Positions 51,005 to 62,354 of a stretch of 64,000 nucleotides of DNA are shown here, piece after piece. The notes beneath the pieces are model-generated. The model had not been told where the DNA came from. It ran no database searches and was given only the letters and a program-made list of their open reading frames with translations. The stretch covers positions 9,909,753-9,973,752 of the forward strand of contig CATQJL010000223.1 in assembly GCA_958299035.1 (NCBI GenBank), read 5' to 3'. This DNA comes from Cylicocyclus nassatus (lineage: Eukaryota > Nematoda > Chromadorea > Rhabditida > Strongylidae). Position numbers and translations under genes: made by a program. The stretch's first letter is position 1. Each line of letters begins with the position of its first letter.

Positions 51005-52430
51005 TTTCATAGGAAACGAACAAGATTCTCAAAAGTTCCTGAGCATAGCCATTCCATCACTTCGAGATAATTTACTATAGATGTAATTGGGGAAATTTTA
51101 TGATTGTGAATGTGGGGACAGAGAGAGGAGGCTAAGACTTTTCCATCATTTTTTCTAAATATGAGGGACTTTTTAAGGGAAGACTACCCTACTTAGTGTC
51201 AATCATGAAGCGATTTATACGCCTTATCGCGTTTGTAGAATACTTACCTACTTCGCCTTCTTTTCTTCTCGTCACTGAATTTACATTTACTATTGATTTA
51301 CATTCTCTAATTACACCAATAAGCTATCTGAAGGAAGAATATGACGTGGAAAATTCTAGCATCGCCAAATAAAATCTGACTTTCGCGTTCGCACTTGTAA
51401 GGCGACCACTAATGATCCTTTCAAATCTAATTTTTTAAGATTTTTCACAAGCTTGCAAAACAGGCTTTAGTCATAGCTAGTATATTTCGACACAAAATCT
51501 GTGCGTGGAAGTAGGGAATACTCGATGAAACTATGCACTTTTGCGCACTTTGTTTTGAAAGAAATGTTTTCGTCACTGGCATGAGTCAGTCTGGTCATAA
51601 ATTACGTGGAATAATTATCCGCTTTCTACATTCAGCAGCGCATTATGACAATGACACATTGTTCTCGATGTTTTTGCATGTAATCCGAGCTCAGAACCAT
51701 TTGTCTCACGTTCTCTTGATTTATTTGTTGTTTTCGTAGTTATTATTCGGTTTCTGGTATTAGTGTGCATTAGAATGTCAGAATGATTCACTGATTAGCA
51801 TCATTCTCTGGTCAAAAATCAATAATATATGCCTGTGCTCAATGCGTAGGGTAGAGGGGGGGGGGGGCGGGGACAAATAATTATGAATTCAAAAAAAGCT
51901 AGCTGTCTGTAAAATTTCCTGGAGCGCTTGAGACACTTTTGCGTTTTGATTTTATGATTTTTGAAGATGTTTCAGAAAATTTTGAAGACCGGAAGACATT
52001 CCTCTTAATTAATACTCACTGCAGCCCCCCCCCCCCCACCCTCCCCTGCGATAAGTTCTGCGCTACCGCTTATGTACTTATGGCCTTTGCAGAGCATTTC
52101 CCGGAGGGGAGATGGGGCAGAGTTTTTCTTTTTTGAAAAAAGGGGCGTGGCGTTAGCTACCCCTCAGTTTCTGCAGTAAGCTTATTGGCTTTTTTGCAAG
52201 CTTATAATGTCGAAATTCATGTTATAGATTATTCAACTTTCATAGATTCATAAAAGATAGTAAAGCAGTGATTTTATGGGGAGGGAGGGGTGACAAAAGT
52301 CAAAAAGGGGCGTGGAGTTGTTAACTTTGGGGTTCTTTTTTTTGCAGGAAGCTTCCTAACTTTTTTTTTGCAAGCTTATTATGTTTTTTGGGAGGAACAG
52401 ATAACAAACCATTCAACTTTTATAGATGTA
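51005..52430. other. No gene assigned; homopolymer-bearing relics
   Basis: G runs at 51848-51858 and C runs at 52025-52036, with GGGGCGTGG motifs at about 52142 and 52307, suggest decayed members of the poly-G/poly-C MITE family. Two AAGCTTATnATGT blocks (52198 and 52372) followed by ATTCAACTTT-ATAGAT form a loose duplication. No supported gene. Confidence 0.4.
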
Positions 52431-52606
52431 ACCTTTGATTCAACTGGCTTGGCTTCGGAAAGGCGGGGCTTTGTGACGCAATCAAGGCCGCCCGCGCCCG
52501 CGACGCACCTGCGTCTCTTTCGCGCGAGTGCTCTCTGATCATTAGCTAGCCTTAATTAGGTCACGGAGCCCCACTTTCCGAAGCCAAGCCAGTTGAATCA
52601 AATGGT
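52431..52606. mobile_element. MITE (CAACTGGCTTGGC family), copy 2
   Basis: CCTTTGATTCAACTGGCTTG and CCAAGCCAGTTGAATCAAAT bound the element; full-length match to the copy at 31743-31918 including GACGCACCTGCGTCTCTTTC and the GTGCTCTCTGATCATTA motif. Confidence 0.85.
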
Positions 52607-54400
52607 ATAACAGAACAATGTTACATCAAAATCCCCTAGCCCATGTGGACCCACTTCACAGAAATTTTTGACCGAGCCCTCTTCAAGTTTTCTGAGATGC
52701 TTTCAATTTCTGGCAGTTAGTCCAAACCATCCCTCTCCTTTCAATCTTCTCCGCTCTTCACAAGACAGCGGTGCCATTTTATTACAGAAAATAGATTTTT
52801 TTGTGATACGTAGCTATTTATGCGGCAAGCACCCCTTCTCCCCTCCCCCCCCCCCACAGTCCCTCAAATCTTCCCACCCTTCGCCTGCCGGTGGTTCCTA
52901 TCATTGTTTATCATGAAAAGTAATATATGCATCAGAAATAAACTGCAATCATTTATAAAAAATCGATATTGATTTCACTATTTGATTTTATGTTGTTTTC
53001 GAAGTTTGCTTGCTATGTTTAGCAATAGCTAGCGCTGCGCGTCTGCCCACTTTGTTTTCGCTTGAATAACTTATAGTCAGCATTGGAGCGCATCATTCGT
53101 CTATTTCGACGCCTCTGCAAACAAAAGCATTCCAGCGGCTGATTCAGACGGCTTTGCTACAAAAGTAGAGAAAAGCTCTCTGAAATACTTTGTTTAGACA
53201 CAACGTCACGAATCGAACAAAAACATGACGTTATCATGCATCAGCTGATGCATGCAGCGTCTCATTGGTTTCTGCGCCTATTCGCCTGGTCTTTTTTCAT
53301 TTGACTTTCCATGTTTGCTCCCTTTTTGAACTGTGAGAACATTATATTGGAACCGGTTGCTGGTGAACATACATAGTTTGCATATCTACCTAGGAGAATT
53401 ATACGCGTCGCAAAATATTTGTCAGGTTATGGATAGGACCTACAGCAGAGCGGAATGATTTTTTTCTTAGGAAGGTTCTTTGAGACCAACTTTTCTTTCA
53501 TTCGCATATTCGCTATAGAGGACCCTAGGTGGACCTTGCCTAATTTCTCCTTTTTTGATTTTTCGTTTATCTTTTGAAAGTAAGTTTTTTTGGCTTAATT
53601 TTGAATCTATCATTTCAAAACTAATTATTTCATGGAGAACAAGATGTTAGTATGTTATTTATTCTCGATTTTTTTGTGTTGAAAAATTTATTTGCACAAT
53701 TTGCATTTTGTTGGGGGATTCCAAGAATAGACTCAGATGGCCGAAAATTCTGCAGCGCTCACGGAAACTCTGCGGAAACCCTGTGAAAGTGCTGCGGAAC
53801 AGCTGCAAATTCTGCTTGTCTTGCGGAAGTTCCGGTGAACTATCTGAGAAGAGGGTTGTGCGCAATAATTTCCAAATCTTCTGAGTGTTTCAAGAATTTT
53901 TCGCTAGCTATGCAGCAAAAAAAAATAGTCAGCGACTTCCATGCGTGTAATTTTGATTGATAATATATTTAGTTATCAGTAACGAAGAAATTTTTGCAGC
54001 GGAGGGGGAGGGCGCTACAAAGATTTTCCGAATAAAGGAGTGTGGAGTTGATTGGTCTCTGAAAAATCTTGTGAGATGCCTTCTCCATTTCAAAAATTCT
54101 GGAGAAATCGCATGTCCGAAATTTCTAGAAAATTTTCAAAGAATATTTCAATTGTTTGAAAGTGAAAAACAAGTTACTTTCGCAAGTTTCTAACTCATAT
54201 AGACTATTTCGAAGATTTCGCTTCCGACTCGCTCCCCCCCCCCCCCTCTCCTCCTTCCGCGGTTCTCACCTGCTCCTGAAAGTTTGTCCAATAAAAAATA
54301 AACCTGGATAAGCTTTTTTTCAGAGCTTTTCGAAGTTATTCGAGCTCGCAACTTGACATGAGTTTCGAACATTCTGACATAAGACGAATAGGAGATGTAA
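52607..54400. other. No gene assigned
   Basis: Includes a C run at 52848-52857, a TGCGGAA(A/G)-rich patch at 53740-53830, and another C run at 54235-54246. Frames at 52668-52916, 53659-53865 and 53957-54193 are not recognisable. Confidence 0.35.
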
Positions 54401-54576
54401 ACTTTAATTCAACTGGCTTGGCGGCTGGAAGGCGGGGCTTTGTGACCTAATTAAGGCCGCTCGCGCCCGCTATGCAGTCTGCGTCTTCCTCGCGCGCGTG
54501 CTCTCTGATCATTACCTAGCCCTAATTAGGTCAGGAAGCCCCGCTTTCCAGCCGCTAGGACAGTTGAAGCAAAGGG
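54401..54576. mobile_element. MITE (CAACTGGCTTGGC family), copy 3
   Basis: ACTTTAATTCAACTGGCTTG at the left; the right end GGACAGTTGAAGCAAAGGGT is the most diverged of the three copies. The interior keeps GGCGGGGCTTTGTGACCTAATT and GTGCTCTCTGATCATTA. Confidence 0.8.
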
Positions 54577-55406
54577 TAATTCAAAACATTTAGTACGTTG
54601 AGCATCATTCTCAGGACTAACATATTGACTTGGGGCACATAAAAGTTCATCACGTGGTTTGCTAAATAGTGCATTGTTAGTCTGACAGAGAAGTCTTTGC
54701 ATATTTGCGTCTCTGTCTTTATGTTTCGCTATGCAAAACCGGAAAATTTCTGATTTCTCATCCCTTGTGGATTTTGTGGTTTATGTTTGGCGAAACGCCT
54801 CTATCGATGTATTCTTGCGCCTGGATTTTGCATATGTCGCATGGTTTGGTGCATTTGTTTGCATTGTGACTACTCGTATATATTCCAACACCCATTCATT
54901 TTTGCATGTGTGCAAAGCAAAGGTAAATTCTGAACCTGCATCTTGCTCCAAGTTTTTCTTTGCTCGAAGAATGATCACAAAATATCGGGATTGTTACATG
55001 TTTTGTTACACTTGGCCATAACTTTTTCAAGATTTTTTTCATCTTTGAATCGAGTGGGTTATTAACACTTATCTCGCCCTAATCCAATTTTTGTATTTTT
55101 TTTTAGAAATTTTCAGAATCATTTGGCAAACTTCCAACTTGCCTTATCCAAGAGCTTGAATTTTTGGACTTCCTTCACTTTGCTACTGTTACTTCTGGAA
55201 GTCCAATAAAATCAATATTTTTTGGTGAGCTTTCGGAAGCTATTTCGATTAATTATACAGGATCTCTTATAAACTCGAGGTAAAATCTCTCCAAATTTTC
55301 CATTCCAGCATTAGAGCATATATTTTCGTGAATTTCTTTACGAAGAAATCTCTGCAATAGAAGAACAAAAATCTTTCTGAAAGAAGGATTTTTTTACATA
55401 CTTCTA
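54577..55406. other. No gene assigned; one hydrophobic frame
   Basis: A plus frame at 54731-55021 has a membrane-like stretch (FLRLDFAYVAWFGAFVCIVT) and a possible donor (AAAG|GTAAAT at 54921), but no recognised family or upstream exon. Confidence 0.3.
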
Positions 55407-55905
55407 TTAGGTTGATGCACAATCCTCGCACCACAAAATAGAAAAAATCACTTTAAAAATGCATAAACGAACTAACCAACGTACACAATATGCTCATTGT
55501 TATTTATATCAAAAATATATTTTAAAAATCTTAAGAATTCAAAATGAAACAAAATCAACAAGTCCTTAAAAAATCGAAATTCATAACTGTTCCTAGAGAC
55601 ATCCGATCACAACCAACTTTTTCTAGTCAAAAGGGGTAGGTCGTAAAACCAAGAACAAAATTAATTTGAATTTTAGTAGACATTTTAGCAATTTTAGCAA
55701 CCAAAAATCGAAAAATCAGTTTTCGAGTGTTTCTCTTAATTATCTTGTATCGCTGCCATATGCCCTCGAGGAAATTTAGCTCAAGCACTTTTTGAAAACG
55801 CAAGATTCACTCCTTCTATCATCTAGCAAATCAGAAGATTTTACTAATGTTGGAAGAAGTAACAGATTTCAAAAATTATGGTGCAAGAATTATGCATCAA
55901 TCTAA
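55407..55905. mobile_element. Mariner-type non-autonomous element with GGTTGATGCA ends
   Basis: Left TTAGGTTGATGCACAATCCT then CGCACCA, flanked by TA; right TGGTGCAAGAATTATGCATCAATCTAA followed by TG (a decayed TA). The 27-bp inverted repeats have a few mismatches. No transposase frame. A different terminal family from the element at 49340. Confidence 0.8.
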
Positions 55906-57121
55906 TGGTTGGCAATTGAAATCATGTACTATCACACCATTTTTGCTCTATTCTGTCAGCAAACGAAATTTATGAAAGTGCAGCAAGTCTTGATCCTTCA
56001 AAACCTTTCTCACGATTCTTTTTAAGGCTTCCTGCAAATATTATGTGTTGACCTTCTCAGTCTTGGGAAATCAAGTGTCTAATAATAATAGTGATAGGAA
56101 GAAATAATTCAAGTCACAATGTGTTAATAATCAAAAGTCTCCGTTTCGTTCCGGCCCTTAAACTAAGTGAAATTTTACAGACCTTCCCCGGAACTCCTCA
56201 CTAAAGCAGGAAGATCTGCAAAACTTATTTTTAAATTACTGAGAAGTAAGATGGTTAGGAGTGAAAAGTATGTATATAAATTATTTAGAAAGCAAGGTTC
56301 TAGGAAATCGAGTAAGTAAGAAGAAAAGCTTTTTGAATATTGGTGTGTGTCATGCACAAGTCCAAGAGTTGAGTTTGAATATGCTATTTTTCATTTAGTT
56401 TCGTGCAATTTTAATCTTATGAAAAAAATTGTTTGAATATTCCTTGTTGTGGAAATTAATATCAGATTTACTCGCCTTCTAGAGTGAACGTATAAATTGA
56501 AAGCCTTTTGTCATCTTGCAACCTCCTGCTATCAGATGGTTAGAACAGAACTGGTAAAAGCTGAAAAATAACAGTAGAGTTTGATTATGTCTCGAAAACA
56601 CATGATTCAAATGAAAACAATTTTTTTACCTTTTCTTTTACGCGTTTTCACTGCTCATGTTGACCTCACACTACGAATAGTTTTTCCAATCGTTTCCATA
56701 GTGTTTCCCGTAATCAGCATGCCACGTCTCCTCCCGGTTTATCATAACGCCGCCCATTTTCCAGAAACTTCTTTTCGAGCGCGTCGAGGGAAGCTTATGA
56801 ATGCACAGTCCGTTTCGAAATGCTATTCGAGTGCTGCCTTTTCCATTTGCTTTTGCTTAGCGACGGCCTCAAGCAAGGCCTATTCTTCCCCAGCTTAGTC
56901 ATTTTGCTTGGAAAATTTTTTCTATTTCTTAATTCATAACAGTAGCTGATCAATGTATGCGCTTTCTCAAGTTATCACATCCCTGATGACAAAAACCTGA
57001 AAAAAACTCAATAAATGTAATTTTTGAAAGTTGCTGTGGGATAAATTTTGCGTCTATATATAGGCGGAATTCCGTGAATTAACTAAATGTCTGAACGTAG
57101 AGAAACGAATACTCCAACTTG
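55906..57121. other. No gene assigned
   Basis: A 105-codon plus frame at 56581-56898 overlaps, on the other strand, a CATGCTGATTACGGG block resembling Repeat A, so it is treated as repeat. The rest is AT-rich. Confidence 0.35.
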
Positions 57122-57179
57122 GCGGACTTCTGGTCCTAACACAATGTTCACCAGTGAAGCAAAAGGACCAGAAGTCCGC
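57122..57179. other. 16-bp perfect inverted repeat
   Basis: GCGGACTTCTGGTCCT (57122-57137) and AGGACCAGAAGTCCGC (57164-57179) are perfect complements separated by 26 nt. It could be a tiny MITE or a strong RNA hairpin. Confidence 0.7.
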
Positions 57180-59506
57180 GGAGGCGGTGCCTAATTTAGG
57201 TATTCAGGTATTCATTGCTCAACCCATTGTTTGATTCAAAGTTCAATTTTTATCTGCTCATCGTACCAAGTTATTTATTTTTATTACCAGTTACCTCATC
57301 CCATGTACGTTATGGTTGCCTATTGCGGCCGAGATTCATAACATTATGTGTAACTGCACATGACATGCATATTGCGTACCATTTTCCAGTTATCGCAGGG
57401 CATTTTGCATGCATATTTTAGAATTTTTGCTTTTTTATTGAATACCTGTAGAAAATCAATTGAAAAGGCAACATAAACGAACTTTCATGAAAGATATGCG
57501 CCAAATTGGCCACCATATCCTCGATTTTACGCGCAATCAGAACTTTGTGTGCAATTGCACAAAAGCGCGTTACGAGAGATTCGACTATAGATTGCTCGTA
57601 ACCTTATGCAATCTTGAAATACAAATTCTATGTTAGATTTCATATCGTGCATTTTTCAGCATTTTTCTTTCATTTTACGAAAATGATATATCTCCATATA
57701 CTGGCACGCGAATTTTCTTACGCAAATGAAAATAAGGAAAATTTTAGTCACTTATTTCTGCTAATAGCTATCACACTTCCAATGAAACATTTCGTATGTA
57801 CTCTTTTTCCTTTTACATTGGTTATATAAGGCAAACATCGAATGCAATCAGCTGATTAAATCGCATTAAAATTCCATCACGTCGTTTTGAAGACCGACCG
57901 CGTGTCGAATGTAACGATCGGATAGGGCGATCGAATCGGTGTTTTTGAGAATACATTAACGCATTAAGTACAGCAAAACATCGTATTAAGTACACACGAT
58001 TCTTGTTCTTTTCACATTTGAAGGATTGTAGAATTTCTTTACAAAACCCGATCCATATATGTCATTTCAAGTTGTCACGAATCCATTGATGTTACTCTCT
58101 ACTGCCTTAGTTATTGAATTAAATCAAGAGTATACAGTGTACTGTACACTTACAATTTCTGAAGTCTTTCAATTTTCTAGTCCTCATAGTCCCATTTTTC
58201 AATGTTGTGAATCAGGATTCAAAAGGATTATTTGTTTTGGTGCCGAAAATTGCATCTCATATCCTTTTTTCAGGTTCATCTTGAATGTGAAATAGATTCC
58301 AAATCTTGTTTTTAATTTCACTGTTTCGCTTCAAGGAATCTTTTAGTTTTATTCCTGAATTTTTTGGATTTTTTCATTTGGAATTATTTCATCTGTTCGT
58401 CTCTATTTCACTCATCTTTTCAATTCACTATGCCGAATATGCATTATCAACTGCAAAATATCGGTTAAAACAATATTTCCTTCACAATCTACAACCATTT
58501 TTTCCAAATTTGATGATATCTGCGGTACTCCAACTGTTTCTACCAGCTCCCAGAAGTCTCGATCTTACCGAAATTTCTTTGAATTTCCATCTTCAGTTCT
58601 GATGCAATAAAAACATCACGGTGCAAGATCACTAAGAATTCTGTGACTCTTTGGAAAAGAAAGATAGGATAAAGGGTCAGAGTTCGGTTTATGACTGAAC
58701 ATTCTCTATTATGGAAGTAGTTTTTCGGTCCAGGGTTTTGCATATTCAAGTGGGCTGATTTGCATGTAGGTATCGAAGCAGCTCTAAGCGAACTATTCAC
58801 TGATCCTTCTGGAAGTTCTTCTGTGTTGGTATAACTTTTTGTCAAGCTGCAAATGGATTCTGAAGCATAGTAATACTGAAACAAGCTGGTGCTGTTTTCT
58901 CAATACATGCTATATGTAAGTAGAAGTATGGCCCAAAAGCATCTGTCCATCTGCTCTGAAGTTAATCTCCTTTCACTATTTTAAAAATGTTCTAGACTTT
59001 TTATCATGATTTATAACATGAATTCACTTCTTTTTAGCTTTACATACATATTGGTTTATATTTCATGTTCTAAGAGTAAACCTCATTCGAAACCAGTTTT
59101 AGCTACCGGAGGTAACATTATTATGTTCTAAGCTAACCACATTTCACTAGCATTAATAAGTAATCTAAACTACTGAATATAATATTTCAGTTACCTTTCT
59201 GTCACTCACTTTAATCAGAACATGGATTGAAGGGTATCACATCTCCTTGAAGAACATTTCTGTTGCGAACTTCAAAATTCCAGTCTTGAAACGCTAGAAT
59301 GGAACGTACATTTTACTATCTCAATCCTCCAGAAACTGGCAGTTTCGATGTAAAAGCCTTTTCATGTTCAAGTGACTGGGAGCTTTAGACCACTCCTTTC
59401 CACTCTCCTTCATCTTCAAAAATATTTGTTTAGTGCTTTGAACATTTCGGCAAGTGGAAATGCTGAATTCTGTCACTGTTCTTTTAGTCAACCAGCTGTG
59501 AATATA
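57180..59506. other. No gene assigned
   Basis: Several hydrophobic plus frames (57215-57421, 57614-57829, 58059-58295, 58306-58602) and a 114-codon minus frame (58540-58884) lie here. The plus frames are rich in Phe/Leu/Ile from T-rich sequence. Some could be exons of membrane proteins, but no phase-consistent model was found. Confidence 0.3.
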
Positions 59507-60177
59507 CAGGGTGTCCGTAAAGTATGTATACACTGTTTGATCGTTAATATCTTTTTTCTAAGAAGTCTTACGCCTTGCTTCAGGCACCATTTTGTAGAGC
59601 TGGCTTCAACTTAGATTTGCAGTATAGAACGAATCATCCATTCCTCTTACTGTAGGATTACGGTGAAAACTTGAAACATATGGTGTCAATGTGGAAAAAG
59701 GTGCCGTTTCAAAATTTTTCAAAAAAAAAATGTGAATCTTGTGCAATAGGGTTTTTATGGACGCTCAGTTCAATACTCAACTATTCACGACATTAGAAGC
59801 CTTCTAAACGGTGTAACCGCACTTTTTAGGAACATTGAAAAAAAGGCCGCTACCTCTTATCTGGCAGAACTCTTCAATCAAGCATCATAATAAGTTGGGA
59901 ACTTTACCGTTAGAATCAGCAACTCTAATTAGCCTTGCATAAAAGTTTTCAGGCTGTTTTATTTCCTTTCTAAGGCAAAATATGGCCTTTGGCTCAAAAC
60001 CCTCTTTGAAGTTGCCACCATAATCCTACAGTGATGAGGAGAGATGGGTGATTCGCTTCATACTGTAAATCTAAGTTGAAGCCAGCTCTACAAAACGGTT
60101 CCTGACGCAAGGCAAAAGACTTCTTGGGAAAAGAGATTAACGATCAAACAGTGTATACATACTTTACGGACACCCTG
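59507..60177. mobile_element. IS630/Tc1/mariner-type non-autonomous element, CAGGGTGTCC ends
   Basis: Termini CAGGGTGTCCGTAAAGTATG...TACACTGTTTGATCGTTAAT and the complement ending GGACACCCTG, flanked by TA on both sides (59505-59506, 60178-60179). The inverted repeats extend to about 150 bp (GAGCTGGCTTCAACTTAGAT near 59598 with ATCTAAGTTGAAGCCAGCTC near 60070). The ~370-bp centre has no transposase frame. Confidence 0.85.
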
Positions 60178-60467
60178 TATAATAAATAAGCATATGCTGC
60201 AGCGAGTGAAGTGTGGGGACAGAAGAATTTCTGCAATTTGGTCGCGAAATTTTGCAGAAATTAGCTCATCTGTTATCTTATCTATCTTATCTTGTCCGTG
60301 CTTGTGAATAACCATAATGAGCTCCTAAACTTTGTAGATTCTTACCCCATCTTAAAAAAATCATTCATTGGGAAATTGGTCGCTTACACTTTTACGAAAA
60401 ATATGAAGGTGTCTCATAAGTTCCATATTTGAATTCACGGGAGTTGATTACTTCTTCTTATCTTAGT
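60178..60467. other. No gene recognised
   Basis: Short unique stretch between two transposon relics. Confidence 0.4.
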
Positions 60468-60800
60468 GGCAGTAGCGTACCCAGGATTTTTGTTCGGAGG
60501 GGGGGGGGACAAAAAATTTCTTCTGGTTGAGGTGCATGCGTTAGCTACTCCATTGGAAAAATTTTCGGTATGCTTTCTGAAATTTTTGCGGGCTGTTAAG
60601 CCTGTTTCAAAAAAGGGCGTTAGCCACTCCCCCAAAGAAATTTTTTCATAAGGCTAAACAAACTTTTAAAAAAATTTCAAAAAATTTAACTTTATTTTGA
60701 TTATCTACAAGTACAGACAATTGACTGGCACATTTTTATAACACATGTAAATAACTTTCAAATATTTCGCGACCAAGTCTTGAGGGGGAGGGGGGCCTCC
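60468..60800. mobile_element. MITE with poly-G arms, copy 3
   Basis: Starts GGCAGTAGCGTACCCAGGAT then a G run. Its right part (TTTTTATAACACATGTAAATAACTTTCAAATATTTCGCGACC) is the complement of the left interior of copies 1 and 2, so it is the same family read in reverse. The right terminus is not clear. Frames at 60435-60651 on both strands are repeat. Confidence 0.6.
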
Positions 60801-61542
60801 CCTCTTTACTCCATTGGATTCGGGGTACTATTCGACAGAGCAAAGCAAGCCTTACAATGGCTTTTGAAAGTTTGCACTAGGTTTGGTCCGCATCTGGTTT
60901 TCAGGCCAAATTATAAAAAACGCTTCCAAACGCTCGAGAAAAAATAATTTCGGTTTAGAAAAATTTTGCGAATTTTCACTCGTTAACATATATCCCTCCA
61001 TCTCAGACATTTATACAAACACTTTCTAGCATCTTAAAGGTAGAAACTAAGAAAAAAAATTATGGCATAGATTGACTAATTCGCCTCTAACGGTTTTGCG
61101 TTCCTACCACATGTGTATTATATGGCTTGTTCACTCAGAAATACTGCCATTAATTTGCACTTCTAAGTGCGCTAGTTTCCAGGAATGTATAATAATTTGG
61201 AAGATCAAATTTAGAAAGACTCATACAACCTAATGTGTGTTTATCACGCCTCCTCGTCTCGGAACATTTCTGTCATCTCTCTTCTTTGGAAATCCACCAC
61301 TGTTTTTGAGATTGGTACTTTAACTACGAAAAGAAAGTATCAATGAGCGAACAATCTAGAAACTCATATGTTCCATAGTAATTCCTTTTTTAGAAGAGGT
61401 GTGAATCAAAGGAATCTGATCCACATTCATGTTTATGCTTGCCTCTGTGTTATTTCTGTCTTTTTCGCGGTCTCCTGAAACTTACGGTGCTAAGCGACGT
61501 TTCTTTTCATTCCTCCGTCTAAATACCTTAACTTCTTTGTAG
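60801..61542. other. No gene recognised
   Basis: Unique sequence ending in the acceptor-like TTCTTTGTAG (61533-61542) immediately upstream of the next gene. Confidence 0.4.
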
Positions 61543-61548
61543 ACAGAC

Positions 61549-61869
61549 ATGACTCTATGGCGTCGTCCACGGTCACCAGAATGGACCGATGTAGACCAAC
61601 GTTTCGAAGAGATGTCGCGACGAATTGACCGAGCCTTGGAAGAATGTCGACAAGACATGCGCCGATTTGAAGAGAGTTTCTTCCCAGCAGCCAAATACGG
61701 TGAAGCGCAAAAGGTGATTGCTATATCAGAGTCATCCTCCCTTTACAATTTCAACTAGTTGCACAAGCTAAGTTTATTTTACAATTTTATTAGAGGAGGG
61801 TATCTCACTAGGGAAGCATTCCAAGTTGCAGAAGCGATTTGGAACGAAATGCATTTCCGTGCTTTTTAG
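61549..61869 (+). CDS. Two-exon small basic/charged protein, unknown
   Basis: An acceptor-like TTCTTTGTAG ends 6 nt before the ATG, as expected for a trans-spliced nematode transcript. Exon 1 is 61549-61713, the intron 61714-61758 (45 nt, GTGATT...AACTAG), and exon 2 61759-61869, ending in TAG; the junction is in phase 0. The product would be 91 aa. Exon 1 is highly charged and helical (MTLWRRPRSPEWTDVDQRFE, then MSRRIDRALEECRQDMRR); it recalls the N-terminal arm of some small heat-shock proteins, but no alpha-crystallin domain follows. Exon 2 ends with LTREAFQVAEAIWNEMHF, whose coding sequence resembles a repeat at 62551-62600. The donor is weak; without splicing the frame stops at 61758. 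Confidence 0.4.
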
Positions 61870-61929
61870 TGGGCTAACCAGCTGAAACCCAGCTTCGCCC
61901 AATCCTGTCAATATCATATTCGTAATCGG

Positions 61930-62119
61930 CACGCTCACTTACCCCCTCTGCCAACTCCCAGCCTCGTAACTTAAATTTTGCAAAAAATCGATATTGATTG
62001 ATAAGAGAAATTAGCCTACGATGCCTCCCCCCCCCTCCCTCCCTCCTGAAGTGTAGGTGTGCAAAGTTTTGGTCCGGATCGTCCAGAAATAAAAAAATTG
62101 GTATTTGGAACATACGTAC
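61930..62119 (+). repeat. Repeat A copy, plus orientation
   Basis: CTGCCAACTCCCAGCCTCGT, then an ATCGATATTGATTGAT block, a C-rich patch, GTGCAAAGTTTTGGTCCGGA and GGAACATACGTAC. It matches the layout of 570-760 and is interrupted by the palindromic element that follows; its tail (CACACAAACACACAAACAGAC) resumes at 62358. Confidence 0.8.
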
Positions 62120-62354
62120 GGGCTTATTAACTGCAGTGTCAGGAGTATCAGCATCTCCGCTCCCGCGCGGCCGCTTCGCTTGGACTCTGCACCTCTTTCG
62201 CGAACATGCTCTCTGATCACTTTCCCACCACGAGCGTGGGAGAGGCGAGACCTCAACCAATTGTATATGATTGGAGAGCATGTTCGCGGAAGAGGTGCAG
62301 AGTCCTTGCGGAAATGGAGATGCTGGTGCAACCGACACTGCAGTTGATAAGCCC
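62120..62354. mobile_element. Palindromic MITE inserted in Repeat A
   Basis: GGGCTTATTAACTGCAGTGTC and GACACTGCAGTTGATAAGCCC bound the element; arms continue with GCATCTCC and GGACTCTGCACCTCTTTCGC / GCGGAAGAGGTGCAGAGTCC. The left arm carries ATGCTCTCTGATCA. The C-rich protein frames on the minus strand (61874-62391) translate this repeat. Confidence 0.75.

Noticed and set aside
56581..56898. 105-codon frame as a membrane protein gene
   Set aside because: The opposite strand carries a CATGCTGATTACGG block like Repeat A, and no phase-consistent exons were found.
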